The notes beneath the pieces are model-generated. The model saw only the letters and a program-made list of their open reading frames with translations. It was not told where the DNA came from and ran no database searches. This document shows, piece after piece, positions 1-11,779 of a DNA stretch of 64,000 nucleotides. Each line of letters begins with the position of its first letter. The first letter of the stretch is position 1. The DNA lies in assembly GCA_965153455.1 (NCBI GenBank), contig OZ234501.1, forward strand, positions 11,408,001-11,472,000, in the 5' to 3' direction. This DNA comes from Sphagnum compactum. Taxonomy: Eukaryota; Bryophyta; Sphagnopsida; Sphagnales. The position numbers and the translations under genes are program-made.

Positions 1-2140
1 ACAAAGTTTACTATGGGTACTCTGGCTTTTCCAATGACCTGCAATAACACATGAGAGACCAAAATTAAGTAAATAGTAGCTCCTTATAAACTAAAGTTTG
101 ATACAATTATGAATAACCTAGCACCATGAAATTTTTTTAAACGTCCATGTCCTACAAGAACAGCTGCTCCCTTGGGCGTCACAAGTAATTTAGGCTGGTT
201 ATTGAAACTTCGCATTAACCAATATTTACAAACAGTTCCTGAAAGCTGTGATAACCAAGTTACTCTGACATGAACTGTGTATGTGGTACAGTAAGGTTAT
301 GTCAATGATAGTGAGCCCATCAACTTGGATATTCTTTGCGACTGCATTGCTCGTCAATGCTTTGGCGAGGGCCTTCAAACCATCTTGGCGCACTTGGCAT
401 CCCGAATCCAAAATCACCACCTGCAAATATCAACTAAAAAATGTCGGAATAAGACCATTCCTATAGTCCACAATGCTGTAACAATGTTGTTGTGAGCAAA
501 GAAAGTTATTAAGTTATTCTTTCATGCATCTTCTTGTGGCACAAGAAAGCTTACATCAACATCACTCGTCGACAAGTAAAGACCTATTGCAAATGAACCA
601 AATACGCAAACATGCAAATATGAAAAAGTACATTGTAAGAAACAATGAAAAGGTTTGAGGCTCTGAGCCTCAAACATTTATTGACCCAAATTTTGGTTGG
701 ACTTGTTCATAGAAATAGGGTGCAAGGATATACCGGACAAGAGGGCCAAATTAATTTCACCACAGCACTCACTCGTTCAGTACTCTCACTAGTCTTGAGA
801 TTTCTAATCAGCAATCGCCCTCCCATACCACTAGGGTTGAAAACTCCCAGAATAATCCTGGTTCTTCTTCTCATCCTTGCGTTTTTGGTATCTTCTGGTA
901 TTACAACAGTCAAAGAGCACTGGTTGTTATATGTCCAAGCCTGTAGAGCTTACACTAGCATTCATGTGGGCTGCTCGTTATTCCCAGACTCTAATATTGA
1001 TTGAGCCCTTGAATTTGCCCTTCCCTCGTTGCTTATTAGCGATTCTTCCAAATTTGAACTCGTTGATCCATAAACACAGTCATCTTCTTTGAACACTTTG
1101 AACAGTGACCTAAGATTCTTCTTCTTCAGTAGTACTTTGTCTGCCGCTTCTTCGACCCGTGCTGTCGTATCTGGACCAGAATCCAGTGTTTGACGGTTGC
1201 TCCTCCCTCCTACAATTCTAGAACCAAAGGAGAAATAATAGAAAGACAATTGCCTAAAGAGCAACAGCAAACAAAGAGACGAGAAGAAAGAGAAAATTCA
1301 CACGACAAATGGAACACAATATTGTGGAGTAGAGATATTTGCAGGGTGCAGGAGGAGGAGCTAGTAGATACAAAGAGGGTTTTAACACAAATAAGCTGAA
1401 TTCAAAATTCAACAAATTAAAAAAATGAGAGATCTGTTACAAAGTTCATGTTCAAGATTATTTTGATTATCTCTTTAGATTATAACTGCATCTAAAACTA
1501 TAATCTCTAAAACAGATTCCCAAGAAAATGTTCTATCAAGTCTTCTACACTATCACAATTTTAGCATTGCCACATCTCAAGAACCATATGTTTTTAAACC
1601 ACTTAGGATGACCATCATCTCATCCTTGGGAAAGAAGATCCTCCATGCCTCAAGTTCTTTGAGAATCATGATTGAAATCCTCAATGTAATCAACAATACC
1701 TTCACCTTCTTGAAATATGCATCCAATACCATAATCACATGTTCACCTTTTAGTGTCAATTGTTTCTATGTGGAAATGGCAACCAAAGGCCCACATTGCG
1801 GAATATGTTCGCATCCCATATTCACACCCAACTGTCAAAAATAATGACTTCCACCATATTATATTTGGCATTCATTAAAGTTTTTGGCATAACCTAGTAC
1901 ACATAGAATTAAACATATGTAATGCACAAATGTACATAGAAAGTACTCAAGACTAAAATGCATTTAAGTTTTTTGTACTACAAATTTACATTTTCAAGAG
2001 AGCCATAGAATTTAGAAAAACATTTTACTTGAAAGATCGTACTCTTGTTCACTCACTTCCTCCCCATCTTCTTTGGTTGCCATGACTAATGTTGCAATCC
2101 TTTTTCGAGGTCTAAAATCTTCAAATGACAAGCCCTCCTC
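1..2140. other. Intergenic sequence, no supported gene
   Basis: I see no gene here that I can support. Several short open frames overlap on both strands without consistent splice signals. On the minus strand, a segment starting at 420 directly after a good acceptor (TTTGCAG) reads with leucine spacing reminiscent of ribonuclease-inhibitor-type leucine-rich repeats (GLKALAKALTSN). It is one repeat long and has no partner exons, so it may be chance or a gene fragment. A 102-codon minus frame at 962-1270 has gene-like composition but no recognisable domain. Confidence 0.4.
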
Positions 2141-2147
2141 CACCTAT

Positions 2148-2291
2148 TGTGTTTAACTATCGGTAGGTCATGTCTTCTAGGCCTCATTTAATTTCTTAAC
2201 ATCATTGTACCTTTCCACCCACCTTTCCATTTGGTGAGTATTTTGGAGGAAGAATGTGTTTAACTATCGGTAGGTCATGTCTTCTAGGCCT
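2148..2291. repeat. 37-base direct duplication
   Basis: A 37-base segment beginning TGTGTTTAACTATCGG and ending CTTCTAGGCCT occurs at 2148-2184 and again, without differences that I can see, at 2255-2291. The two starts are 107 bases apart. Identity over the whole segment suggests a recent local duplication or a copying error. The surrounding frames are open only briefly. Confidence 0.75.
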
Positions 2292-2980
2292 GGGAATTTC
2301 TTCAACTTCCCATTGCCTTGCAAAACTTCCCTTAGCACATCTAAAAAAGCAAAACCAAGATGAAAAAATTAATTAATTAAAGAAAGAATAAATTCAAATA
2401 AAAAAACAAACTAAAAAATAAATTGGTGTGAGGTTTGTAAAATGTTCATTACCAATCATGCAGGGATCTTGTTCACCTTTCCAAGCTTGAGGAGCATAAC
2501 ATCCAATCCTCCAATGACATCATGGCAGACGCCCATGGTTTCTTGCACAAAATAACCCTCAACCATGCTACCCTCTAGATGTGCTTGTTGTTGAACAAAT
2601 TGTTTCAATATTTTGACGTACATCTCAATAAAGAACATCTAGCGAGCTTGCATTAGCTTTATCAACTTGACTTCTTGCACTAAATGTACCAACAAATGCT
2701 CCTAGTTATCAAAAAACATAAAAAGAAATCTTGTCTTTTTTAACCCCACACATTGTGATTACTGTCTGATTTGACTACATTTCAACTATATTTTGTCATT
2801 TTAACTTTGCAAGTGGTTTGTTGCACTAATTAATTATTAATATTGTTCATAATTATTACATTCACTATGTTATTCATTTATGAGTATAATTTGGACCTTA
2901 TTAGAAATTTTAATATTTTAAATTATTAACATGGAAATTGAGGTAGTTTTTAATTTTATTTACACAATGCATTATAATGG

Positions 2981-3575
2981 GTTAATGATTTTTTTTACAT
3001 TTATTCAACTATCAACATGGTACATGAGTTGAATCATTAACTTTTAACATGTTCAAACCATTACTTAAAAGTTGTATTTTACACTTCTCATAATTTATTA
3101 AAAACACATGTAAAAATTTAAACCACACATTTATATTGGAATTAATTAATGATTTTTTCATATCTCTTCAATTATCAGAGTTGAACCATTCACTTTTAAT
3201 ATGTTAAAATCATTATTCATAAATTGTATCTTGCACTTATTATAATATACCAAAATACATGCAATTCAATATTTTACAGTTATATTTGAATGGTATAGTG
3301 ATTTTTTTCACATTTCTTTAACCATCAACATCTTTACATGAATTGAATCATCCACTTTGAGCTTATTAAAACACACATAACAACTTAATGCCTCCCATTT
3401 ATACTTGAATGGGTTAATGAATTTTTTTACATCTTTTAAATTATTAACATTTGCATATGAATTGAATTATTCATTTTGAATGTTATTAAATCCACTACTT
3501 ATGAATTGCATTTTGCACTCACCACAATTTTTTGAAAACTTGAGAAGTCTCACATTTATATTTCAATGGGTTAGT
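2981..3575 (+). repeat. Degenerate AT-rich tandem array, unit about 120-165 bases
   Basis: Four diverged copies follow one another. Each opens with a variant of GGTTAATGATTTTTTT and then reads, in order, a CAT(C/T)AACAT-like segment, a TTGAATCATTCACTTTTAA-like segment, a TTGCACT...ATAAT segment and a CACATTTATATTTGAATGG-like end. Copy starts are near 2981, 3145, 3293, 3413 and 3570 (the last is partial), giving periods of 164, 148, 120 and 157 bases. The short third period is explained by an internal deletion. The divergence points to an old satellite-like array. Confidence 0.6.
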
Positions 3576-4768
3576 GATTAGATGCATGTAGACCTCTAAA
3601 TTATATTTTTTTCATATGTTCAATTCTTATACATTTATGTAAATTAGAATTTATGTTTTTCCCCTAGTTTGTTTTAGGCATCATGGACAAGTTTATTATT
3701 ATGAATGTTCACGATGGCACACTACAGAAACCCCAAAAAGAATCCCTAAATTTTTCCCAGTTTTTTTCTCTTAATGTAAAAAAACAAAATCCATGTTAAA
3801 AATAATGATTATACTTTTTATTTTTAAGTATTATTATTATTATTATGAAAAATTATCAATATCTTATATTTATTATTTTATTTTAAACATGGTTTATCAA
3901 TTTCTTTAAGCTTGTTTTGTACAAATTTATGTTTAAATATTTAAGACAAATTTAAATTTTTCATCTAAAAAAGAATAAATGAATGAATTATAAATGGTGA
4001 TAATAATGACATCAATGATTTTTTTAATATTTTTATTTTTTCAATTTTGTAATCTTCTTCAAGATCATCCACAATAAAATTTAACCATGTTTTGGTTATA
4101 AGCCATATGTGAAGGTACAAATTTGTTAAAATATTTTTATATTTTGGCTATAAGTCATAGAACCCATTGTAAAACCACATTGTCTAGTGAATTGTTGTGA
4201 GTTTAAGCCATGGTTTTTGAGCTCAAAAGCTTCAAGGTTTGTGGTACCATTTTCGCCTAGGGTCCCCAATGATTCATCAGCCATCCTCTCTCATCCATAA
4301 GAACTTCATCCCAAGGTTCACACAATCTATAGTGCACTTGAGAATGAACATCCATGCATCCTCAGATTTTCCAATTAAGATAAACAAGACTACCCATCTC
4401 AATTAATTAACTGGAAAATTCATGATTGCAATAGAAGACTGCACAGCTAAATCACAATCATAATTTACCCTCAAGTAGGTTTTGCATATCTGATGAAAGG
4501 GTGCATACTAATGAAAATCAAAACACCACAATACCTTCCTCAAATTGACTCTTCATTGATGAAAGAATGCTACAATTTAGGCATGACTGATTTTTCCTTT
4601 CACACCTGATTTGAGTTCTAACACTCAAACTAACACATGTCAGACTCCTTTGAATTTTCTAGTTTCAAAAAAATTACAGGTGTAAGGGGTTTCCATGTAC
4701 AAATAGGTTTTCCAGCACAATCCACCCCATACCAGCTACATATTTTGGGATGCAGGTTCATTTTCTTT
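3576..4768. other. AT-rich spacer and 3' flank of the CGEP gene
   Basis: No gene seen. The left part is extremely AT-rich with short ATT/TTA runs near 3830-3845. The right part, next to the stop codon at 4769, is less biased and probably includes the 3' untranslated region of the minus-strand peptidase gene. The poly(A) site was not determined. Confidence 0.5.
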
Positions 4769-7700
4769 TCATGCCCCAACCAGATTTTTGTCCCCTTGTA
4801 AATTTGCACTTGGGGTATTATCATTGCCTTCATTATCGTCAACAGCATCAACACAAAACTTCTGCAACCAACGGTCCATCTCCCACAAACAGTGCATCAC
4901 ACTCTCATGTCCTTGATAGCCATGACTCTCAAGTGGAAGAAGCACTAGCCGGCAAAGAGCACCTTGCCCTTTTAGTGCACTGAAAAACCGCTCTGACTGC
5001 ACCCAGAGAGCATATGCATTAGTTGCATGTGTCCAAATTCCACCATGCTAATTCTTATGCATAATACACAAATTTAGTCAAGTCCCAATACAGTTCTTGA
5101 CCATGCCCAAATTTTCTGCAGCCACTTTAAATCAGGATTTCAACAAAAGACACCCCTCATCAATTTTTGGTGATGACTGAAACTTGAAAATTGGCAACCT
5201 AGACTTAATTTTATCTAATTAAGACTCAAAACATCTTTGGAATGGGTATTTACATAATCAAGACAACCATCTTTGGCATGGGTATTAACTTTTGTGGTTC
5301 ATAATTCAGTACTGGGTTAGGCAAACTTGTACATGGAAAGCTGTGTTTTTGTGGCACCCAATGTAGGTTGCATGGGAGTTACAGGTTGAAATATCCCATG
5401 CAAAGATCAAATCAACCAAGGACAAATGTGACATAGAAAGTAGTTGTGAAACAAGACATTACCTGTATTGTCAGAGTTCCGGAGTTATTGTCATCCTCAC
5501 CATGTATAAGGAGTAGAGGTTTTGTTATACGGTCAGCCAACATGAATGGACTCATTTCAATGTATGTTTCTCTCGCCTCCCAAAGTGTCCTCTCCTCTGA
5601 CTGCACACAGGATAGTGGAAGCTTAGCAGCACATAAATCCTTAATCCCCACAGTGAACTCTTTCATTGCATCTTGGGCATTTTAGCATTAAAAGAAAAAC
5701 AATACATCAACAATCTCTTCAAAGGTGCAAGCAGAGTCCGGTTTGAGTTGAGTATGCACCCTTTTGTCAGGGGTGGCAAAAGAAATACGAGTATATAGCC
5801 TGGAAGTAGAAAATTCTACCTGGAAACCAAAAGGAGTCAGTGTTCGATTATAAGCACCCGACCGACCAATTCCACAACAAAACAAGTCTGCTGCATGGAC
5901 TAGCAAATTGGCAGTCATAAAAGCTCCATATGAATGTCCACCTATGGCAATTCTCTTGGGATGTGCAACCTGTGACAAGATTGACAAATCACCATATTAC
6001 AAAAAAAAAAATTTCCATAAACCATGGCAATGAGTGACACTTTGCGCCAAAATAATCTATCACAATCTGTCTGCATGGTGTTCAAGGATATCCTAAGTGC
6101 ATAATGCTGTAACTCATCCATAGATATTTGTCTCTAAGCTATTGCCCATCTATCCACTCATGAAGAACCAGTAGTTCATTATTCAACATGCATTGAAAAG
6201 TGATTGATAAAAAGAAAACTCAACATACCCCGCGACGCACGGCCTCATCAACTGCAGCTTGTGCGCTAGCCACAAGTTGACTTACATAACTGATCACAAC
6301 CAGCCCCCATTTTCATTAGTGAAAAAATAAAAAAATAATTTTATATTACCTCTTCCTCAGATCAGGAACTCTAGCAAAACTTTCAGAGTTTAGGAAAAAG
6401 TCCTGGTAACTTCAAGAGCAACCACATAATGAACTAAGTGGGGTGATTGATCATCCAGCAACCTGATTGCACTTTGTATCAACAACCCAAAAGAAGCAAT
6501 AATATCAAATAAGATGATTTCAGAAACGCCATAAGCATTTATCATGGGGCTGCAAGAGTTGTACCGATCATTGGCTTCCTCTTCTCCTTCCCCAATGATT
6601 GGCATTGTTGGCCCATCAAGGATTGCAAACCTGCCAGAGTTCATGCATCAGGATTCCTTGTGCTTCTGTAAAGCTTGCATAGTTTACATGACCATGGACC
6701 CACCTGACCCATTAGTCTAGACCTGATAACGTCATGAGATGAAGAGGTTATGGAAGGAGTGTTTTACTAACCCTCTTGCCAACCACAACAGTGGAGAAGT
6801 GGAGCCGATGCCTGCAAAAGCATTTGGAGAGCCCCGCATCTGGCCAGCATTATCTTTGCTTTTGAACTCTCGTGGGTAAGCCCACATAAGCATAGGCAAA
6901 GGTCCATCCTTTGCAGGTTCATATGCAGGTGGTAAATACAGTGTAGCTGTTAACTGAACTCCATCACTCCGCTCATACCTTATGATTTCCTTTTTCAGAT
7001 TTGCTAATTGTGGATAAGGGTGGGGGAAATCAGTGATTTGGGTCTCTCGTTGATCAGGCCAGGATCTCAAGTAATACTGTGGAGGTTGTGTTTGTGACTC
7101 CCTTGATATAAGAATCTTCAGATCATCCACCCTCAAATCCATATCAAGTTTGTCAGACATAAGTGCTGTAAACTTTTCATAATATTTCTCCTTGTCACTC
7201 TCCCATATTCTCTGCTTCTCACTTGTCTCACTGCCAAATTTTGTCAGAAATAATACCACTGTCAGAAACAGAAAACTACATGACAAGTAGTTCTTCTGTC
7301 TGATCACAGATCAAATGAAGAAAACTTGAGATGCAAAGCCATAGTGAATGTCCATATTGCTTTTTGGGCACAGTGAACTTCATCCTGGATGTTGATCAAC
7401 ACAACTGCACTATTTCATAGCAAAAGATTATTTGATTTCCAAGCAACTTACATGTCATAGAGATCTAGGAATGGAATATTGCCATCAGGGGTTGCACCAC
7501 CTCCACTCAGCAACAATGAGTTACGCCCAGCACTGTTTTGGAACTGGGCCAATACGTAGGTCCCTAATGAGGTTCGGCGCATAATAGGGGAGCCAGGATC
7601 AGAATACACATCTTCATATGACCGGTCAAACAATAAGCGTGGCACTCGGCCCAAGTCTCCAGGGGAGAAACACCAAGTGCGAGTGCGGCGTGTCTTATAC

Positions 7701-10700
7701 CATGACTCATACACCAATGCAAGTGTCTCATCACCCCAGACAATGCCCCTAAATTCCCACCCTCAACAAGAATAACACACATTGGCAATCAATACCTTTT
7801 CCATCCTATCAAAAAAAGCAAACAACCATATAGAAAACGTTAGTTTAGGGAATGAGGAGATCAATAGCTGCAGAAAGAGTATGTTAAAGACAGAGAAGAT
7901 GGAATACCCAAAGCGGAGATCAGTCTTAGCTATTATTTGCGGCTCTGTATCAGTTCCTGCTTCTTCGGCATAGACAATATCACGTGGAGAAACATCCACT
8001 TTTGGGTCCCCTCCATCTTGTGTCTCCACCCTGCACTCCTCTTCTCTGTCAGAACACTACACTGCTGGTTCATCTATATAAATAGTCCTCACTCCATGGC
8101 TGTTAAGAATGATCAATTGTAGTCATGTAGGTGAGATATGGTCACAAACCAAGAGGAAAAACATGCCTTAAGGATACTAAGACCCATTTGCAAAATGAAC
8201 AGGAAAAGAGAATTTTTACCAATAGAGAGTTGATGGCTTATCAGACCGCCAATCAATGCCCCGTCGACCTTTCCTTGTACTATTGAAAGCAATGGGAATG
8301 TCCTCAGCAAGTGGCAAATCACAGATCTCTTTGACAAACTCACCATCCCGTCTCCATAACTCAACCTTCTTTGGAAACCGTCCACACGGCACAATGTACG
8401 AATACGGTCTATGCACAGATTCTATGAGAAGAAAGTTTGCATCAGGTGATGGGTCTACAGAGGTATAGACAGCAGGTGGTCCAATAGGCTGAGCTTCGCC
8501 ATGTATGGATACAAGAACCAGCTGTGTTGTTGCATAATAGTCAAATAAGTCTTCATCATGCTTGTCTTTTAGTAGGTCTTGATACGTGCGGTTCTGAATC
8601 AGGAGCTTCTGTTCATTCGATTGGATTTTTGGACCTGCTGGGATTAAGGGTTTCTTTGGGGCTGTGCCTCGTGATTCTGGTATTGTACATACAACTAAAG
8701 TGGTGTCATCAACCCAAGAATATCTGAACAAAAATCACACCCACAACCCTTTCTTTGTCAGAGAATCTGCAATCAGCTTAGAGCAAATCTCAAGAAAACT
8801 GAATGAGAAATCTGAATGATAAAATAAGTCTTTGGATCACAAATTTCACAAAATCAGGCCCAGCGCCATTAGTTGGAATAACTGCAGAGTGTTGCATCGT
8901 ACGAGCCAAAAGTAGTGTTGAGACCATATTGGGGAGGGCCAATAAGCTCCCTTGCATATCCCGTACTCACATCAGCAACCCAAAGACTGAGCAAGGAACT
9001 GGGTTCTTCCTCCTGCACACATACTTTGTTTATGAGCACTCCAGATATGATGCCAGGAGCCAGCACTCCTAGCTCCTCATGTACCCAGCACACTAATCCC
9101 AATAAGTGGTTCCGCATGGCCATTGGCACCACCTATACCAGCTAGAAAGTAGTTGCTCTAAAAAGAAGCAAAGAAATGGTTGTGTTTTCAAAGGAAGACA
9201 ACCAACCCATTGCAGTGCGAAGGACAGTTTGCATTCTTGTGTTTTAGACAGCAAAATTGGTCTAAATAGGTGATTCATGAAGGTAAAAGGAAAAAAGGTG
9301 TTTGGCACAATATGAACTGCATGTGCCATAATCTTCACTCTAGTCTGAATATTCACTGGAGGATAAAGGAGGGAAAAAACCACTTTCATGTCTTTCCTTC
9401 ATGTGAAGAACATCCATGAACAATCAATCATTCAACCTCTGAACAATCAATTCTTGAATCAAATGTACCTGGTCAACTGTACGAATGCTGAATGCCAGAT
9501 GTTGACCATCAGGTGACCTTCACACACAACAGACAACAACAAAACTGTTTGTCATCAGCATAGGCCATTCCAGACATCAAACCAAGGTGATGAGAAGGTG
9601 GTGTTTGTGTGTGTGTGTGTGTGTAGCATACCAGCTCACGAAGTTGATTTTCGATCCCTCTGGAAGACCCGAGATGAAGCGTTCTGGACCTAATGCGCCC
9701 TCCTCCAAAAGCTTCCTGATGCTAATTCCTGTGTAAAATGACCTGAACGCAAGCTTTTATCCCAACCCTCATCAAAGACACACCTTCATACCAAACAAAT
9801 GCACTTCCTATCTCAAAAATTCCCATCCTTCTTCCCTGACACTAGGATCAACTGAACCTTCAGCAAATCATACTCAGACTACCTATTTTTGCAGGTCTAC
9901 ACGAATCCTACAACACACATTCATCACTCCTAAGAAACAATGGAGACCAAATAACCCCCCCCCATCTGGTTTACACAATCCATTAGAAGGAAGAGCAGTG
10001 GAAGACATTGACACCACCGCAGTGCTTCTTCATGTGTAGATTGCATGAATGTGGGAGATGACGAAGATCACAACATTGCAGCTTTTGTTAGAAAGGGTTT
10101 GGAAATGTGTAAAGTGGGCAGGGAAGAGCAAACAAGCTTACATCCGGCTGCGGCCATTGTAAGCTGGATCGATGCGCAACCCTGCCAGTTTGAGCTCTGG
10201 CCTTGCAAATTCTGCCAATGGTGGCAGTGATCGCCGCTGCAGAAACAGAATTTCATCTCTCTTGGGTGAGAATGAGAGCACCGGTGTTGGTGGTGCATCC
10301 ACAATCTCCATGATTTCTTGAACTGGCAACTCATAACCACCCCCACTTGTACCTGCAAAATTCCAGGACACACACAAACAAACACACACACACAAAATGA
10401 CAAAAACCCTCAGAAGACAAAAGAGAGCTCTGTATGTACAACAATCACACTCTGTAGCTCAAGAAATTCCACAATCACAGAATTCAAGTGGAAACCTAAC
10501 TAGCTTGATCCTCCTTCTTGGTCATGAGCTATGCTTCAGAGCACACATACCAGTGGTGCTGCTTGTGGTGGAGGAGCCATTGGACGTGGAAGAAGCTGAG
10601 ATGGAACGGAGGAACAAGGAGGAGGAAGTTGTTCTTCTGGAGGGGGATCTTGGTGGAGACAGAATTAGGAATGGCGATGAGATTGGAGGCAAGCTTTGCA

Positions 10701-10893
10701 ATCCCACCCACAAGAGCTTGTTGTTGTTGTAGCTATTCCCGGAGAAGCACCCTAATAAGAAGCCTGAGTTGCTGCCGCTGCTGCTGCTGCTGATCCATCT
10801 GGACATCCATTGCGAAGCAGCTCCTCTTCTAGGTAATGCACAACAACTCGAGAGCCTGGAGAAGCCCAAGAGCTTGCTGCTACTCCCAGACAT
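4769..10893 (-). CDS. CGEP: Chloroplast glutamyl endopeptidase (S9 family serine peptidase), 14 exons
   Basis: Complete gene for a prolyl-oligopeptidase-type peptidase that cleaves peptides in the chloroplast stroma, mainly after glutamate (family knowledge). Coding exons: 10551-10893, 10142-10352, 9632-9742, 9469-9517, 8903-9012, 8220-8723, 7908-8030, 7452-7748, 6772-7230, 6565-6630, 6229-6289, 5820-5969, 5463-5600, 4769-4996. All junctions are GT-AG and all phases close, giving 949 residues, close to the roughly 960 of Arabidopsis CGEP. The start is the ATG at 10893, and no in-frame ATG lies just upstream. Residues 1 to about 110 are Ser/Arg-rich and poor in acids, as in a transit peptide. 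A beta-propeller region follows (about 120-620; WVADVSTG, VYESWYKTRRTRTW, RIWESDKEKY). The C-terminal hydrolase domain has nucleophile Ser791 in GGHSYGAF, Asp864 in IHGEDDNN and His899 in LPLESHGY. No break or missing catalytic residue was found. It is divergent from the proton channel gene. Confidence 0.95.
9607..9624. repeat. (GT)n microsatellite in a CGEP intron
   Basis: An uninterrupted GT run lies just downstream (on the gene strand) of the donor of the 9632-9742 exon. It lies close to the donor but leaves GTATGC intact. Confidence 0.8.
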
Positions 10894-11779
10894 GGCCACC
10901 ACCCACTCTCTGGGCTATGTATTTTCCTCTCTCTCTCTCTCTCTCTCAGAGAACCCCCTCCTCCTCTTTCTCGCTTCACAAATGGTTGTGGGTGGGGTTC
11001 AGAATCCCACGCGCGACGCTTGTTGCTGTCGTAACAGGATCTGGGTGTGTTTTGGTTTTGTCCTCTTGTAAGGGAAGCACGGCCAAGAAGAAAGGAAGGA
11101 AAAAAGAGCAAAACCCAGCTGCAGCTCAGTCCGCACAGATCCCAAAAGTCTGCAAATTATCTATCTGCCTGCACACACATGAGAGAGACAGAGAGACTCC
11201 CCCCTGAGAGAGACAAGAGAGTTGCCGTTTCTCTCCCACCTCCTTTTCTTTGTGGGGACCACTCGGCGCTCTTGTGTGTGTCGTGTCCGCCTTCTGGGTC
11301 TTCCAAAGAGGATGGGCATTGGGATTCAGAGTCTGTCTCCAGCAGCGAAAAGCTGTGCCAACTTTTGGTTGGAGGTGGGGACACACAGAGAGACAGAGGG
11401 GGGTTGGGGCTCTATCATCATGTCTGAAATCTGCAGCAGCAACCATGGAGTTCCTTCCATGGAGCAGCAATATGTAAGGTGCATCTTACAGATTTGTGAG
11501 CGCCATTGGAACAAGTAGGCCGGCCCGCATTCCATAGAGAGATGCTCGCATGGTTTGCAGGAACCCAAGCTGCAAACAAACCGCAAGGGATGTGAGGAGG
11601 GAGAGCATGCTCAGCTCAGATCAGCATCGGATTCCAAAACAAAAAGCTTGAGAATCTGATCAAAGACTTCGTTTTAGTCCTGCCATACCCAAAACTTCAA
11701 AAGCTCCAGAGATCGATCTGGCCAGAAGAAGAAGAAATAAAAGAAGAGAATTTCTTGTACCTTGAGACTAGTAGTGTCG
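10894..11779. promoter_or_regulatory. Divergent intergenic region shared by CGEP and the Hv channel gene
   Basis: The two genes are transcribed away from each other, with 886 bases between their start codons, so both 5' leaders and both promoters must lie here. Visible features are a CT run (GA on the CGEP strand) at about 10926-10952, and GA-rich stretches at about 11179-11222 and 11387-11401. This composition is common in plant core promoters and 5' leaders. No convincing TATA box is seen for either gene. Several open frames overlap on both strands, but they look like composition effects rather than genes. Confidence 0.6.

Noticed and set aside
962-1270. 102-codon minus-strand frame with gene-like composition
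   Set aside because: No domain recognised, no ATG at its start, and no clear splice partner; kept only as a note.
10045-11586. Many overlapping open frames around CGEP exons 1-2 and the divergent promoter
   Set aside because: They are shadows of CGEP exons or lie in GA/CT-rich leader sequence; coding evidence exists only for the CGEP frame.
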